A DNA stretch of 64,000 nucleotides from Dasyornis broadbenti (lineage: Eukaryota > Chordata > Aves > Passeriformes > Dasyornithidae): contig VZRN01005007.1 in assembly GCA_013397935.1 (NCBI GenBank), positions 358,008 through 422,007 on the forward strand, read 5' to 3'. The translations under genes and the position numbers were made by a program. The notes beneath the pieces were generated by a model. The model searched no databases. It was not told the origin of the DNA and worked only from the letters and a program-made list of their open reading frames with translations. This document shows positions 1 through 12,600 of this stretch, one piece after another. Numbering within the stretch: position 1 is the first letter of the stretch; every line of letters begins with the position of its first letter.

Positions 1-291
1 CGTAAAGCTGGAGAGCGCGACGGGGCCCGCGACCGGCGGCGCCTGGGGCGGCCCGTGTCGCTTCGGGGCCGAGCTGGTCCCGCCGGGCCCCGCGCCCCCT
101 TGGCCCACCTTCTTCGCCGAGGAGGGGCAGCTCTACGGGCCGTGCCCCGAGCCGCCCGCCGGGCCCGCTGACTGTTCTGTCGATGCTTGGTACCCGCCGG
201 GCCGGGCGCCCTTCGCCGCCCCCGCTGCCGGCATCAAGAGCGAGCTGGAGCCCTGGGTTGAGGGCTACGCCGGCGCCTACGGCGACCTCCG
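1..291 (+). CDS. AR: AR exon 1, 3' end: transactivation domain
   Basis: Codons start at base 2; the exon ends CTC CG at 291 before a consensus donor GTGAGT (292). It encodes 97 residues of the disordered activation domain. Seen here: a VKLE motif (2-13) and an IKSE motif (233-244), both psi-K-x-E SUMO-acceptor consensus and placed like the two known sites of mammalian AR. Also seen: WPTFF (101-115) followed by EEGQLYGP, aligning with the WHTLF activation motif of human AR, and the domain end GAYGDLR. The long polyglycine run that human AR carries after EEGQLYGP is absent; a short Pro/Cys-rich stretch sits there. The exon is very GC-rich. Confidence 0.95.
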
Positions 292-620
292 GTGAGTAAC
301 CGCGCCCCGCAGCCTGCACCGTGCTTCCCGCCGGCGCCGGCATCCTGCATTCCACCTTCCGCCAGCCCCAGCATCCTGTGCCCGCATCCCTCATGCCGCC
401 TTGTGCACCCCGCATCCCACCGGCACTCCGCGACCGCCCCGCCGCCTGCCGCAGCTGACCCGCGCTCACTGCGTGTCCAACCGCGCTCTGTCCTGGCTGT
501 TCCCGCTTTAGTGCACCTCTCCGCTGCCGAGCCTTCCCTTTTGCCGGACGCTGTCATTTGGGACTGACTAGGCGAGATCGTGCCAGGAATACCGCGGTGC
601 ACGCCCGGTGTCCCCGCCGT
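1..620. promoter_or_regulatory. CpG-rich block over AR exon 1 end and intron 1 start
   Basis: Dense CpG runs through the exon 1 coding sequence and about 330 bases into intron 1, then fades into ordinary sequence. CpG-rich first exons usually belong to a promoter-proximal CpG island, and this is probably its downstream edge. The promoter itself is not in the window, so a regulatory role is inferred. Confidence 0.5.
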
Positions 621-3600
621 CCCGTGAGGTCGTTGCGTTTGTCTTATTTCCTCACGCATCTGTTATCCAGCTGCTCGCGGCCGCTGGGAGCGGGCAAGAT
701 CGGGATGCTGTGCCCCCAAGCACGGACGGATCTTGAGATCGAGTTAAGATCTTCCCAGCTCCTTGTCCCGCCAATAACTGCCTGCCGGGAATGCAGTGTG
801 CAGAGCAGGGAACCCCGAATGTAGTGGCAGAGAAACATCATCTGTGCTTTGGGGCTGTTTTAAGTACAGGTAGAAAATGTGTTTTAAAGTAGAGCTAGAA
901 CAGGTTTTAGGGGAGGGGAGATTTGCTTGGGAAGTAGGATTCGATCAAAAGTAATTTTTCCTGGTGGATTAATCTCAAAAATAGGAGATGAACCATCTCT
1001 AAAATATGTGCATACAGCATCTAAACCAGTGTACACCTGCATACACAGCAAAGTGCGGCTGAGCTGATGGAAATGAAAGGGAGACAGGTCTGCCCAAGGG
1101 ATTTTCTGCTGGCTCAGAGGCAGTCCCATCCAAGAGTATGTGAGACCTCAGCTGGGGTTTGCATCGTGGGAGTCCTGCATCCACCCAATCACCTCGGGAT
1201 GCTGGGAGCAAAGGCTGAAACGAGCAGTTAGATTTTACCTTTAAATTAGCACTGGGCGACTGTGCTGTCTCTGGGCTTGTTTGTGCTTTAAATGCTCACA
1301 GCTACATCTGGGTACTGTGGTGATTTCCATCCACACAGTGATTTGCTGGGGGATTGTACAGAGATGTCGAGAGCTTGGCAAAAGAAAAAAGAATACAAGT
1401 AATGACAGGTCAGAAAGAGTGCAGCTGTGAGCATCATCCAGCTGTGAGCTTTGTACGTGGCAGGAGCTATGAAAGCTCCGGGTGTGCCTCTGGAGTCTGG
1501 ATAAATCTCTGCTGGAATCAGTGTGGGGGGGCAGGGAGGAATCAAGTTGGAAAAGTTCAGCGTTTGGATGCTGGTGATGGCGGTGCAGGTTTGTTCCATG
1601 CAGCCGCTCTGCCTGCAGAGCCTGTGCAGTGGGATCCCACACAGACAGGGAATGTTGCGCTGAGGAGACCAGCCCTGGGCTCCCTCGGAGGTCTGCAGGC
1701 AGTCTTGGGGGCTGGACCAGGCAGCAGCAGGTACATTTTGCCCAGGTCTTGCCTTAGAGACAAACGACATCTCCCTCATTCCTGTGGGAAGTGCTGTATA
1801 CTCCTTTTCCTTGCAGCTCTGTTCCGTGTGCTGTGCCTGCTTCCCCTATCAGACTTGTGTGGGATCAGCAGGGTCGGAGCTGGCACAGGAACCTTTACAA
1901 CACCGGTATCTTGTCCTTTCATCTCCAAGGCTCACACAGCACTACCCTGCTGCTGCCAAGGTGTAATGGGCTGATATTGTCTCTCTGTGTTCAGATATAA
2001 TTTTCAAACACCGTAAGGAAAGCGGAACACTCACTGTGGTCTGGCTCAAGCCATATGTGTTAATCGCTGCCAGGTTTACATTTCATCCTAGTAAAGTCTC
2101 CATTAGCTTTGCAACGTGCTGCTGGCCCATTCCTGCAGCTTTGCATTTTCTCCTGGATCTGTGGGTGCCAGCATAGGAACAGCCTCTGCTGCTGCTGGAG
2201 CTGGAGTGATGAGTTGTGTACCAGCATCCCAGGTAGCAGTGCCTGCGGGAAGAAAGGTTCATGGGAGCTGAGAGGCTCTGTAGTAAAATTCCCCGATGCA
2301 AGGATGATTGGCTTTTGGACCTGCACCCCTCTGCTGTGTGGTGCTGGGTCTGGTCTCCAGCCCTGCTTGACTTTGCACAGAGAGCTTTCCCCTAGTAGCC
2401 TCAGAGGGTGCAGCCTCAGCGCTCTGTGAGGACGGTGAGGGGCACTCCTGGGGCTCTACAAGCCCGGGGTGATGGGCACCTCAGCACCCTATGCCTGGGG
2501 GTGCTGCCTGGGGGTGCTGCCGGGGGCAGAGGCACACAAAGCCCCCCCTGCTTTAGAGAATAAGGAGCATTTCAAGGTGTGCTGCTCCTACTTTTTTCCC
2601 CTCTCTGAACAGTCTTGCTGTCTGCCAGCAGGATCACGGCTCATCCCTCACAGATGAAGTTCTCCCAAGCCCCAACTCTACCTTGCTGCAGTTGGGACCA
2701 GATATGGCTAGGTACTTTTTGAGTTAAACACCCCACACACAACGCTAAAGTATAAGCAGCTTTTAATATTTAGGGGAATGTCAGGGTTTAGAGGTGCTGA
2801 CACATCTCGGAAACACTGTGTGTATCAATACAGTTTAGTTTAATTTAAAGCTTTTGATAGATTGCCCCTGACTGCACCAGTCAGTCTTACATGTAATTAG
2901 CAAATTAATCCCAGGTTTTTTACCCTGTGGACTTGGAGCTGTTTATCTTTGTGCTCTGCTTGTTGCATCATTTCTAGCAGCAGCCTCTGAGGTGACTAAA
3001 TAAACCTGTTTCAAGAGCAAGATGCAGCACTGTCAGAATAAATCCAAGGTTCTACCATCAGAAGAAAAATTCCAGTGGTAGGTGGGAGGGGGTTGGCCTC
3101 TGGTTTAGAATGAAATGGAATCAGAGAAGGAGCTATTACTGAAGGAATGGAATCAAAGGGGAGAAAAGGATTTAAGGGGCTTTTGGCTCAGGAGAATCTG
3201 CTGTCTATGTAGCTTCAGATGTTTTTAAGTGGCATTTACTGTCTCTGTTCTTATCTGGTGCTGATACTGGTTGGAATCCCAGTGTTTGCTGGTTGCATCT
3301 ACCTTTGGTTCCTTTCCCCAGTCTGGTTGTGGTCAGTTTGGGCCAGTGCCACGTGTTTATTCATCACCTGGCTCGATGGCTCTGTAATCGTTTCAGCTCT
3401 GTAATTGTGATAGGCTTTACAGATAACACCTGCAGTAATTCCTGCCTATGGAGGGAGGAGATAAGACTGACAACGAGATGAAGAGATGAAGGGCAGCTGT
3501 TACACCGAGGGATGGAATGAGGAAGGAGGTTGCTCTCAGGGTTGCCTTTGCTGCCAGTCCATGCCCAGCAACAGCTGCTCTAGCATCCCAGTCCCAGGAG

Positions 3601-6600
3601 GGCTCTGGGGACCCCCAGTGCTGCGCTGCCACAACTCCAAAGCCCTTGGGAAGGGGCTGACCCTCCCGTCGCTATTGTCAGTGTGACCTTTCTGCTCTGG
3701 CGATTGGCCATAGGATGTAAATATTTGTTTTATATTTGAAGATGAAGATGACAAGAGTGTGGCAGAACGTTGTGTAGGCAGCTGGTCCCTTCGGCCCCTA
3801 CGGGCACATGGACAGGGGTCCTCGGTGGCCAGGAGAGTTGAGGATGTGCTAAGGCTTGTTGTTGGTTCCTGATAAATGGAGAAGAGAAAACAAAACCAAA
3901 TTTCTTCCTCAGCACCTCTCAATCTTTCCCTGCACAGAGACACAGGACAGCTGTGATAACCCAGCTCGAGCTGGATTAGAGAAATCAAGGCTTGTTTGGG
4001 TGCGAGCTGGCACGATACCAGGCTGTGGCAGGGTGCATGTCTGTCATGGCTGGAGCTGAGGTTGTGAAACAAGTGATATTCTGAGGCTGGGTAACTGGAG
4101 CTGCAGAGATGTTGGAGCTGTGCTCAGGAGAACCCCTCAGGACTGGGGGAGTAGCCAAGCGGGCACTGCTCGGTGCTGTGCTGGAGCACAGCACTGGCTG
4201 CTCCTTTTCCTCACTCCTGAGCATATATCAAATCTCATAAAATGGTCTCCTCCTTTTCTCCTCCCACCTTTGTCTGTCCCTCCCTCTGCTCCCTGCTCTC
4301 CTGTGCTCCAGCTCTCCCTTACCGCTGGGAGAGAGAGATGGGTCACCTGTCAGGGGTTGGGCTGTGGAGGGCAGACATGTGGGGTGTCTGTGTGGGACCT
4401 ACCCGGCTGCTCTGAGGGCACACAGCATTTCTTTGCCTCTTCACTGCTCAAAGGCAGACTTTGCCCCATCCTCCTCTGGCCTTTCCCATCCTCTTCTCCA
4501 AATGTCTTGAGTTTTTGGGCTCTTACAGCCTCTGGAAGCTGGTTCCACAGTCTCATGCTTGGTATTGGCAGTGATTATTCCACCCTGCTTCCTCTCAAGT
4601 GCTGGCTGCAGTGGAAGGACCGGCTTTATGTGGCACTTGGTGTTGGAAGCAGCGGCTGAGAAATCAGAAAATTTTGCCAAAGAAACAATCTGCAAAAAAC
4701 TTTAAAAGCATCAGTGGGTTGGAGTCACACAGATATTTTGTGTGTTCTCCCGAGGCTTTAGGGCAGGAACCTGCACAGGATCTGCTCACAGCAGCTCTCA
4801 TTCTGCTTGTGCATCTTTTACATTCTTCCTGCTGTTTACAGATTCCCTGGTATTTATCCATTGCACAGATGAGCTGTGCTTTGCACCACTCCTTGCAGCC
4901 AGTTTCTGGCATAACCATTGGTTTTCCTCCTAGGAGAGCTTCATTCCAGACTGAGAGCCAGTTAACAGTGGGAAGTGCTTTGGTCCTGCTCCTGAGGACA
5001 GAAGAGTGTGTCAAAATACTGATTGGCGATGAGAGAGACCATGTGTTTTGTAGCCCAGGGGACAGGAGTCAGGACAGACTCCCAGGTCAGGATTCCCACT
5101 GCAGAGACGGCTTTTTCCTGCTGGGACAACATCCCTACCGTGGGCGCGGGTACCAGCCCCCAGAGCAGGACCTCCCCGCGGGATGGGTGTCACTCCCTGG
5201 GGCAGGGTCCCCACCGTGGGGACGGGCATCCCTGGGTGCTGGAGCTGGGATCGTGTCCCCATGGCACGGAGTCCACGATTCCTGGAAGTCGCTGCCTCTG
5301 GCCCCTTTCTCAGAGCGAGGAAGGTGTGGGACTGTCCCGGGCAGAATCCAAGCAGAAACACTGTAGCGCGGCAGCGAACGCGAGCGGCATCCAAGGGGCG
5401 ACGCCAGCTCCGCTCGCCCCCGCGCCAGGACCCTCCAAGGCCGCGCTGGACTCCGGCAGAGACAAGAGCCCGCTTTGTGTCCGTGCCAGGGGTCACCTCC
5501 GCGTCCCAAAGGGAGCCAAAGGCGGATTGCGGATGGGCGGTGGGAGGAACAGGCGCAGCGGAAACTGGAGCAGATCAGAAGTCAGAGTCGGTGCATGGCA
5601 AGGGGTGAGTGCTCCTGAGCTGGGAGGAAAGCTGGAAACAGTGCCACGTATTGCAGGAAGAAATCACAGAATTTCCTGAAATATTGAAAATTTTGTAGAC
5701 GTTTCAGTGTGATGAAAGGGGTTTCATTACAGGGGGTTAAGAACAATTTGTAGTAGAGAGCGCTAGCTTCTTTGTGTTTTTCTGTCATTCCCATGAATTC
5801 CACTCTTGGCACGGACCTCCATTCATAATTTATAAATTGCGTGTTTGAAGGTGGCTGTCCCAGTTTGCCAGGTCTCCATTGCCAGCTGCTGTCTAGACTC
5901 GGAGCACTTGCTGGAGGCTGCTGGGTTGGTGTTTGCAGTGGATACTTTCTGCTAGTGATTGTGGACTAAAATTACAAAAGAAAGCAATTGTATTTATTTT
6001 AACATCCTGCGGAACATTTTAAATTTGTCAAATGAGTGTTTTCTGAAAGAAAACTATTCAGTGGGAGTCTTTCTATGACTTCTAGTAAAAACTGTTTCTG
6101 AGAGCTGCCCTGGTAGATGCCAGAGATCTGTGCAGCTGTGGATGGCTCTGGAACTTTGGAAATATATAGGAAAAATGAAGACTCCCCCTTGCACAGCTGC
6201 TCAGCCTCATTACTTTGTGCAAGTTAAAGTTAATTTTCTTTTCAGAAGATTTTCTGCAAAAAACGTATCTGCACTTCAGAGCGATGCTAAGCAAGTGCCA
6301 CAAAGCCACCATGGACAGCCTTGGACAGCTGGGGAGGGTGGCTTGGTGACACCACGTGCATGCAGTGATGTGGCAGAGGGGACACAGGCACCTCCCGCCA
6401 GCATCATTATTGGGTAAGGCATGAGCATTAACCAGAGCAATCTGCTCTCACCTTGGGTGAGCCCAGGTCTACACCATGGTCATAGGGAAACAGCAACAGC
6501 AGCGTTTCCTGTGGGAAATGGGATCCTTTCCAGCTCTTTCTTTTCCTCCAGAGATCCAGAATACAGCGCACACAGGAGGCAGATGTTCCATCTCCTGTTG

Positions 6601-9600
6601 TAGCAGAGCATTTGTGCCTGGTAAACAATTGAGGCAGATATGGTCCCATCACCCCTTAGTGTGTGGCCACTGCAGCCATGCCCAGTCGTGGCCTTGTGGC
6701 CGGTGGCCCTGGTATCGAGCGTTGCTGTGTGCTGTGGAGACCAGAACTGTCCCTGTTTGTTAACAGCAGCAGTGGTATGAGGGAGTTCATTGAAATGAAA
6801 AGGAACTGGCCCAGTTGTCATGGCAAAGACTTGTGACAGAGGTTCTCCATCCATATTCTCTCTCACTGTTACCACTGCTGTCTGCCTTCCTTGATCTGCC
6901 TGTGCTCTCATCCATGTCCAACCACACTGAATCCCCCTGCCTGCTCTGGGTGAGGGGCAGAGGAAGGGAGGAGCCTCCCTGGGGAACTCTCCTTGAGGGG
7001 GGAGTCCTGCTCACCCTGGCCAGGTACCTGCAGTGGGCAGCTCTCGTGGGTACTGCATTGTGTGCTTGTGCTTTGTTCTGTTTTCAGTCTAGCCCTTGCA
7101 ACCCTGATTCTTCTTGCCAGTATTTTTAAGTGAGGTTCAAAGCATCCTCTAACAGTAATAAAAATACTCCCAATGGTAGTGTTTCACTGCTGAAGCACTC
7201 ATGAGCAGCGATTCATTCAGCCTCCAGGCAACTGTGGAAAAAGGAATTGTCCCTTTCTGCAGGCGGGGGCTGAGGTTTGACAGCAGTCCCTTGGTGTGTG
7301 TGAGTGGCTGTGGCCCGGGGGTCCTGGGGGGCCGGTCTGGCTTTGTGCTGGGCACTGTCCTGCAGCAGTGTGCTGGGTGCTGGACTTTGCACCCCATCCA
7401 TTGACCCTTTCACCTCCACAGGCCTCAGAGCCCCTGTCCAGCTCCCCGGAACAGTGTTTGTAGGAGAGGGATTACGGGAGTGCAGCACCGCACCTCGGGA
7501 TTGTGCTGGAACCGCAGCTCTCCCCAGGGACCTGCACAGCGGGGTGGGATGGGGCAAGCTCGGTTTGCCTGGGGTCAGCTTGGCTTGGCTGCTCTCGTGG
7601 TGCTGCTTGCTCCCTGGTGAGTGCAGTCTGAACAGAGGCCAGAAAGAGCAAGGTCACCCACTGCGCTCTGGCTCCGAGCTCTCCAGCCCCCACCCGGGGA
7701 CGCCTCTGCAAATAGTGAGAACAAAGTCAGGTGCTGACACGTCCTCAGAAGTGGTGGGATTGGTTTGTAGGGACACAGACCTCATATTAAGTGATTTGCA
7801 GTAGCAGAAATAATCTTAAAAGTATAAGCCCGTTCCTCAGGTATTTATAGCTGCTGCCCTTTTCCCAGGCCACCCGGCCCCTGGCAGTTCAGATGTCGCA
7901 GGGGTGGATTACACCCATACTTTCCACAGGTGTCCTGGTGGCTTCCCTGTGCCACCCAAAAGGGAAGCGAGCCCACCCTAACAAATGAATAATGATTCCC
8001 AGGATAAGCCCATGTTTCTGCTGAAGTGGCTGGTCCATTGCATTGCCTGGTGCATGGGGCTGCTGGGGGCTGGGTGGCCCATGCTGAGCTCCTCAAAATG
8101 CAGGCAAGGCAGCTGTCACTTCCCAAACAGCTCTGGGGGCAAAAGAGATGGCTTAAGTCAGGATGAGAGAGTCAGTGCAGAACCACCAATATTGGGACAC
8201 AGACAGTGCTGGTCCAGGGCACCCTTGGTGTGGGGATGGAGCGCTGTGGGCAGCCGTAGCCAGGGCAAGCAGCCAGGCACAGGCACATTTACCATTTGGC
8301 GTGTCTGCCCTGAGATCTGGGTGCTCCTGGGACACATTCAGGGTGTGCCTGGGCTGGCAGAGCCCTGCTCAGGCTGTGCTGAGTAGGAGAGCTGCACAAG
8401 AGCTCCATTCATAGTCCCAGCCACCCCTCATGTGTCTGTGACAGGCAGTGCTGTGGGGATGTCCTGCATGCTGGCTGCCTGATCCAGCTCTTGCTGGAGC
8501 CTGGGGAGTCTGGTCATGGACTCGAGAAATGGTCTGGGTTGGAAGGAGCCTCAAAGCCCATTTCATTCCAGTCCCCTCTATGGGCAGGGTCACCTCCCAC
8601 TAGACCATGTAGCCCCAAGCCATGTCCTGCCTGGCTTTGATGCGCTGGCAAGTCGCCTGAGGATCGGTGGTGAGTGCTGGTGGATGCCCTCTCCCTCCAT
8701 ACCAATGTGCTCCAGCAGGGACCAGACATGGGCTGGCTGCAGCCCGTGGCTTTGGGTAGAACCTCGGGGCAAATCCTTCTGAGTTACAGCAGCATCTTCA
8801 CCTGACAGACCCACACCCCGCTGAGTGCTTCTGGAATTGCTGCCAGCAGAAGTAAGCCCTACAAATGTCAGAGAGGAGGCTGCAGATCTCCAAAATACCT
8901 TTTCAGAGGATGTGTTCCGTCCCTGGGATGAGCTGGGAAAACCCTGGGGTTTGCTTCCTTTCCCTTGTGCTCTCTTTGACTGGAGATGGATGGAGGGGGC
9001 TTCTTGTCTCTCCCAAAATGACACAACAGCTCTTTCTTTGGTGTTCTTACCAGCCCTCAGCATTTTGGCTGCTGTTACATATTTTAGCTGTGTTTGCTCC
9101 TTTGCTGGTCAGAAATGGCAGAAAAAATGCTTTGACCTTGGCCTGTGTGCTGAGAACAGAGCCCAGGCACAAGTTTCTGTATCACAAATTTCCTTGTGAA
9201 GGCTCCTGCCTCCTCCCCCTCGCGCCAATCAGCAGAACAGCGTCCGCCCATCTCCTCACCTGCTGTTGGAAGGGCTGGAATGGGACATCTCAGCAGCTCC
9301 ACTTTCCTCTTCAAAGAGTAATACAGGGAAGGATTTTTTGTTTGGATTGGGTTAGTTGATTTCATCTGGGAAACAATGAGGTGTGTTAACTGGAAAAAGA
9401 AATCCCCCTCCAAAGAGAGCTTGGATGAATTACTATTTCTCTTGAATCGTGTGCGTGCCTGTGCACATTTGTGGATATTCATCATCTTTCTGTGAACACC
9501 ACACACAAATTATGTGTGTATTCTCTTCTGTATGAGGAACATCCCCATCCCTCACCCCGGCGCCGGCAGCATTCCCTCTGCAGACGTGTCCCTGGAGGAT

Positions 9601-12600
9601 GGACACCATGCCCTGTGCCATCTGCAGGAAGGAGAGGTGGCTGGTGCTCTGTGAACCCCTGCAGGTGGCACAGGGCTTGGTGTGGGATTGGCATTGCTGC
9701 TTCTCTCTGCTCAGACACTGAGAACCAGGCCCCCAGCTCACCCCCATTCCTCTCCTGCTGTCTGTTAGCAGGGCAGGGCTGGGGGACACGTGTCCAGAGC
9801 CATGGGTCCGGTGTGGACCGTGTCCCTAGGGCTGGCTCTGGGCTTTGTCTCTGTGCGTGCTCCTGTGCTCCAGAACATGTGAGGTCATCCCAATGAACTC
9901 AGCCTGTTCACATGGATTTCGGTTTTCCGGCTCTCCGTAATTGGCTTTGTTTTCACATGTCCCCTGTGGTCAAAAAGTCTTTTCCCTTATAATAGGATCT
10001 TCCCCTTACAAAGAAATCTATTACTTCCCAGTCTGCTCCCAAGTCCCTGGAGCATCTTTAAATGGTTAGAAAAACAATAGCAGCACAGGGACTTTATTCC
10101 CTTTCTTGTTTACAGCACAGCCTGTGCCAAGGGCCGGGTCCTTGATTCTGGGCCGTGTTGGGGGTGGCTTTGCAGAGCAAGCAGAGCACAGTGCAAGGGA
10201 GCCTGCAGGACGAAACAACCTGCTGGAGCTGTGCTGAGGGTTGGACAGAGCTGAGCTGGCTTGGGAGCCAAGGTTCCGAGGGGCAGTGGTTTTCTCCTTG
10301 CTCCGTTCACCCTGCCTTTTGCCATGTGGGTATTTAAACCCTTGGATTTTGGCCCGAGTTGGAACATCCCGGGATGTGACCATCCAGCAGGGATAAGGTG
10401 GCAGTCTGGGGTTAGCAGGATGGCTGGCAAGTCCCTCTACACTCAATTTCAGCTAATGGTAGGGGCTCAGTGTGTCCTGCAGGATCCCCTGGGATCAGCG
10501 GGGATCTGTTAACTCCTGGCCATGCTGTGCCCTCCTGCTATGCCCCTGCCCTCCTATGGTTTCGGAGTTGGGGTCAAGGCGGGTGCACAGCCGTGGCGTG
10601 TCCTAAGCTGACTATCTCACTGCTCACTCAGAGACTCAAGAGAACACTCTCAAGGCTGGGAGGTCTAAAATTAGATGTGGCATCTGTGTTTTGGTTTGCT
10701 GGCGGGCTTGAAAGAAAACGATTCCTGGCTGCTTTCATTCCTTGCCTGCTTGGAAGAGCACGGCAAAGGAGTAGTGGCCAGGGCTTTGATCCCGGGCATG
10801 CCACGGCTCTCTCTGGACATCGCTGCCCAGCAGGGCCAGTCTAAGCTCCAGCGTGGGTCTGTGGTGATGGGAGGACCCACAGGTGGGCAGGAGGGGCTGG
10901 TAGGTGTCAGCCAATGGCTATGGGTTGCCGGGGAATTTGCTCCTGTGTTGCCTATTCTGCTGAGACTGGGCCTGAGAGTGCCAGGGAGCCCTGGCACTAA
11001 ATATGTGAAACTCTGAGTATAATTAGTGTGTTTATGCCGTCTGGGATGACTCACAGCACGATCCGCTTGAAGGGCGAGGGGAGATGATACTGTTGCACAA
11101 GTCGTGAAGTCTCCTCTAGAAACTCAGTACTTTGCCAGCAGAGCTGAAGGGAAATTCTGCAGATAGAGCTTGCATCCACTCCCAGACATAATAAGGCAAA
11201 GGATTTTTATGCCCCTCCAGCTGTGTCTCTGCAAAGGTTTGGTCTCGGTATAAATGTGCCTAAAAATAACCCAGTTCTGCTGGTGAGTTGTGGGACCAGC
11301 ACTGCAGCGCCATTGCAGTGATTGCTGGCATCCCTCACTGCGGGAGGGGTGGTAGGGGGTCTGCTACCTGAGATTGGGGGGTTCTGCTTCTTGCTCCCAT
11401 CCCTGTCCATCCCAGGGCTCTGTGCTGTGCCAGGGGGTGGGTGCTGGCTCGTGCCGTGTGCCTCCCCAGTCCGGTGCCAAATCCGTGGTATTTGTGGTCT
11501 CCTCATGTTTCCATGCCGGGTCCCGCCCTTGTTGCTGACTGTTTTCGCCTTGTGCTTCCTCCAGTGGAGAAATAAAAATGCAGAATTTGCAGCATTGGTT
11601 TCCTTAGCAATAATTCCACTGCCAAAGGAAGTGGGGAAAATATTTTGTGTTTTAAATATCTGAGTCTGGGAATGAATCCTGGCACCCCTCAGCACCCCTC
11701 CAGCTGGAGCTGACCACTGACCTCTGGCCACCAGCACCACTTGGTCCTTGTTGCCAAGTTAAATTCCAAATACTTTTGGAGTTCCACGTGACACTGATTG
11801 GAATCATCCTACTTTGGGTTTCTCTTGGTAGCACCGTTCCAGATGCTGTGGTTAGCTGTAGGAGCTGAGGGACTATGGTGGCCTTGGGGGCCACATGGCC
11901 AGTTCACCCAAGGTGCTGTGCCCCACAGCTGGACCCTGGTACCGTGTTCTGTTCCTCTGGAGAGCCCCCTGGCACACTTGCTCAGAGAAAAGCCATCAAG
12001 AACTCGTGTCCCCTCTTCCAGAGTGTTTCATAAGCATCACTGCACTTGGTTTTGGAAGAGGGAAAGGTAAAAGTTCTCCTACAGGCGAAGCTGTTGGTAT
12101 GTGGCACCACAAGTCTGCACTACCCTGGATGCTTTCCTGGGAGCTGTAATCCTGTACCTGCATTTGGCATTATGGCAGTGTCTGCTGGAGCATGAAATAT
12201 ATGTATCAAGAATCTCATTATTTGTGATTTTCTTTACAGGCACATTTTCTTTGTGTCAGCAGAGGAGATGGGTTTGAAAATGGAAGATTATGGTGTGGCT
12301 TAAACTAACTGCATAAATATCAGTGAGGACAGAGCGTTTCCTTGGGAAATAAGTAGGGCTCTCCGTGCAACGAGGAAACCAAGGTCCTGTCCTTGGCAAC
12401 TCCAGGTGATTCTGCAGTCACCAGGAGGATATGGTGCAGGGCTCTGATGACCTCGGGGGTGCTCCTCAGGGCTGCCTGCAGCCTTGCTGCTCCTCGTTTG
12501 CTTTTTGTCCCCTTCGCGCTTTGTAATCAGGTGAGTTCCCATCTGAAATGACCTTGCGATGTGCTTGTGCTGTCTCTTTTTGTAGGTACCTGCTCCAGCT

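Noticed and set aside
4599..5366. 256-codon frame on the + strand before the intron 1 CpG island
   Set aside because: No family resemblance, no conserved motif, and it starts in LINE-like sequence. Not called as a gene; the CpG island is reported on its own.
7445..7462. Androgen response element-like GGAACAGTGTTTGT
   Set aside because: Only one half-site matches; the second departs from TGTTCT. Single half-sites are expected by chance many times in 64 kb.
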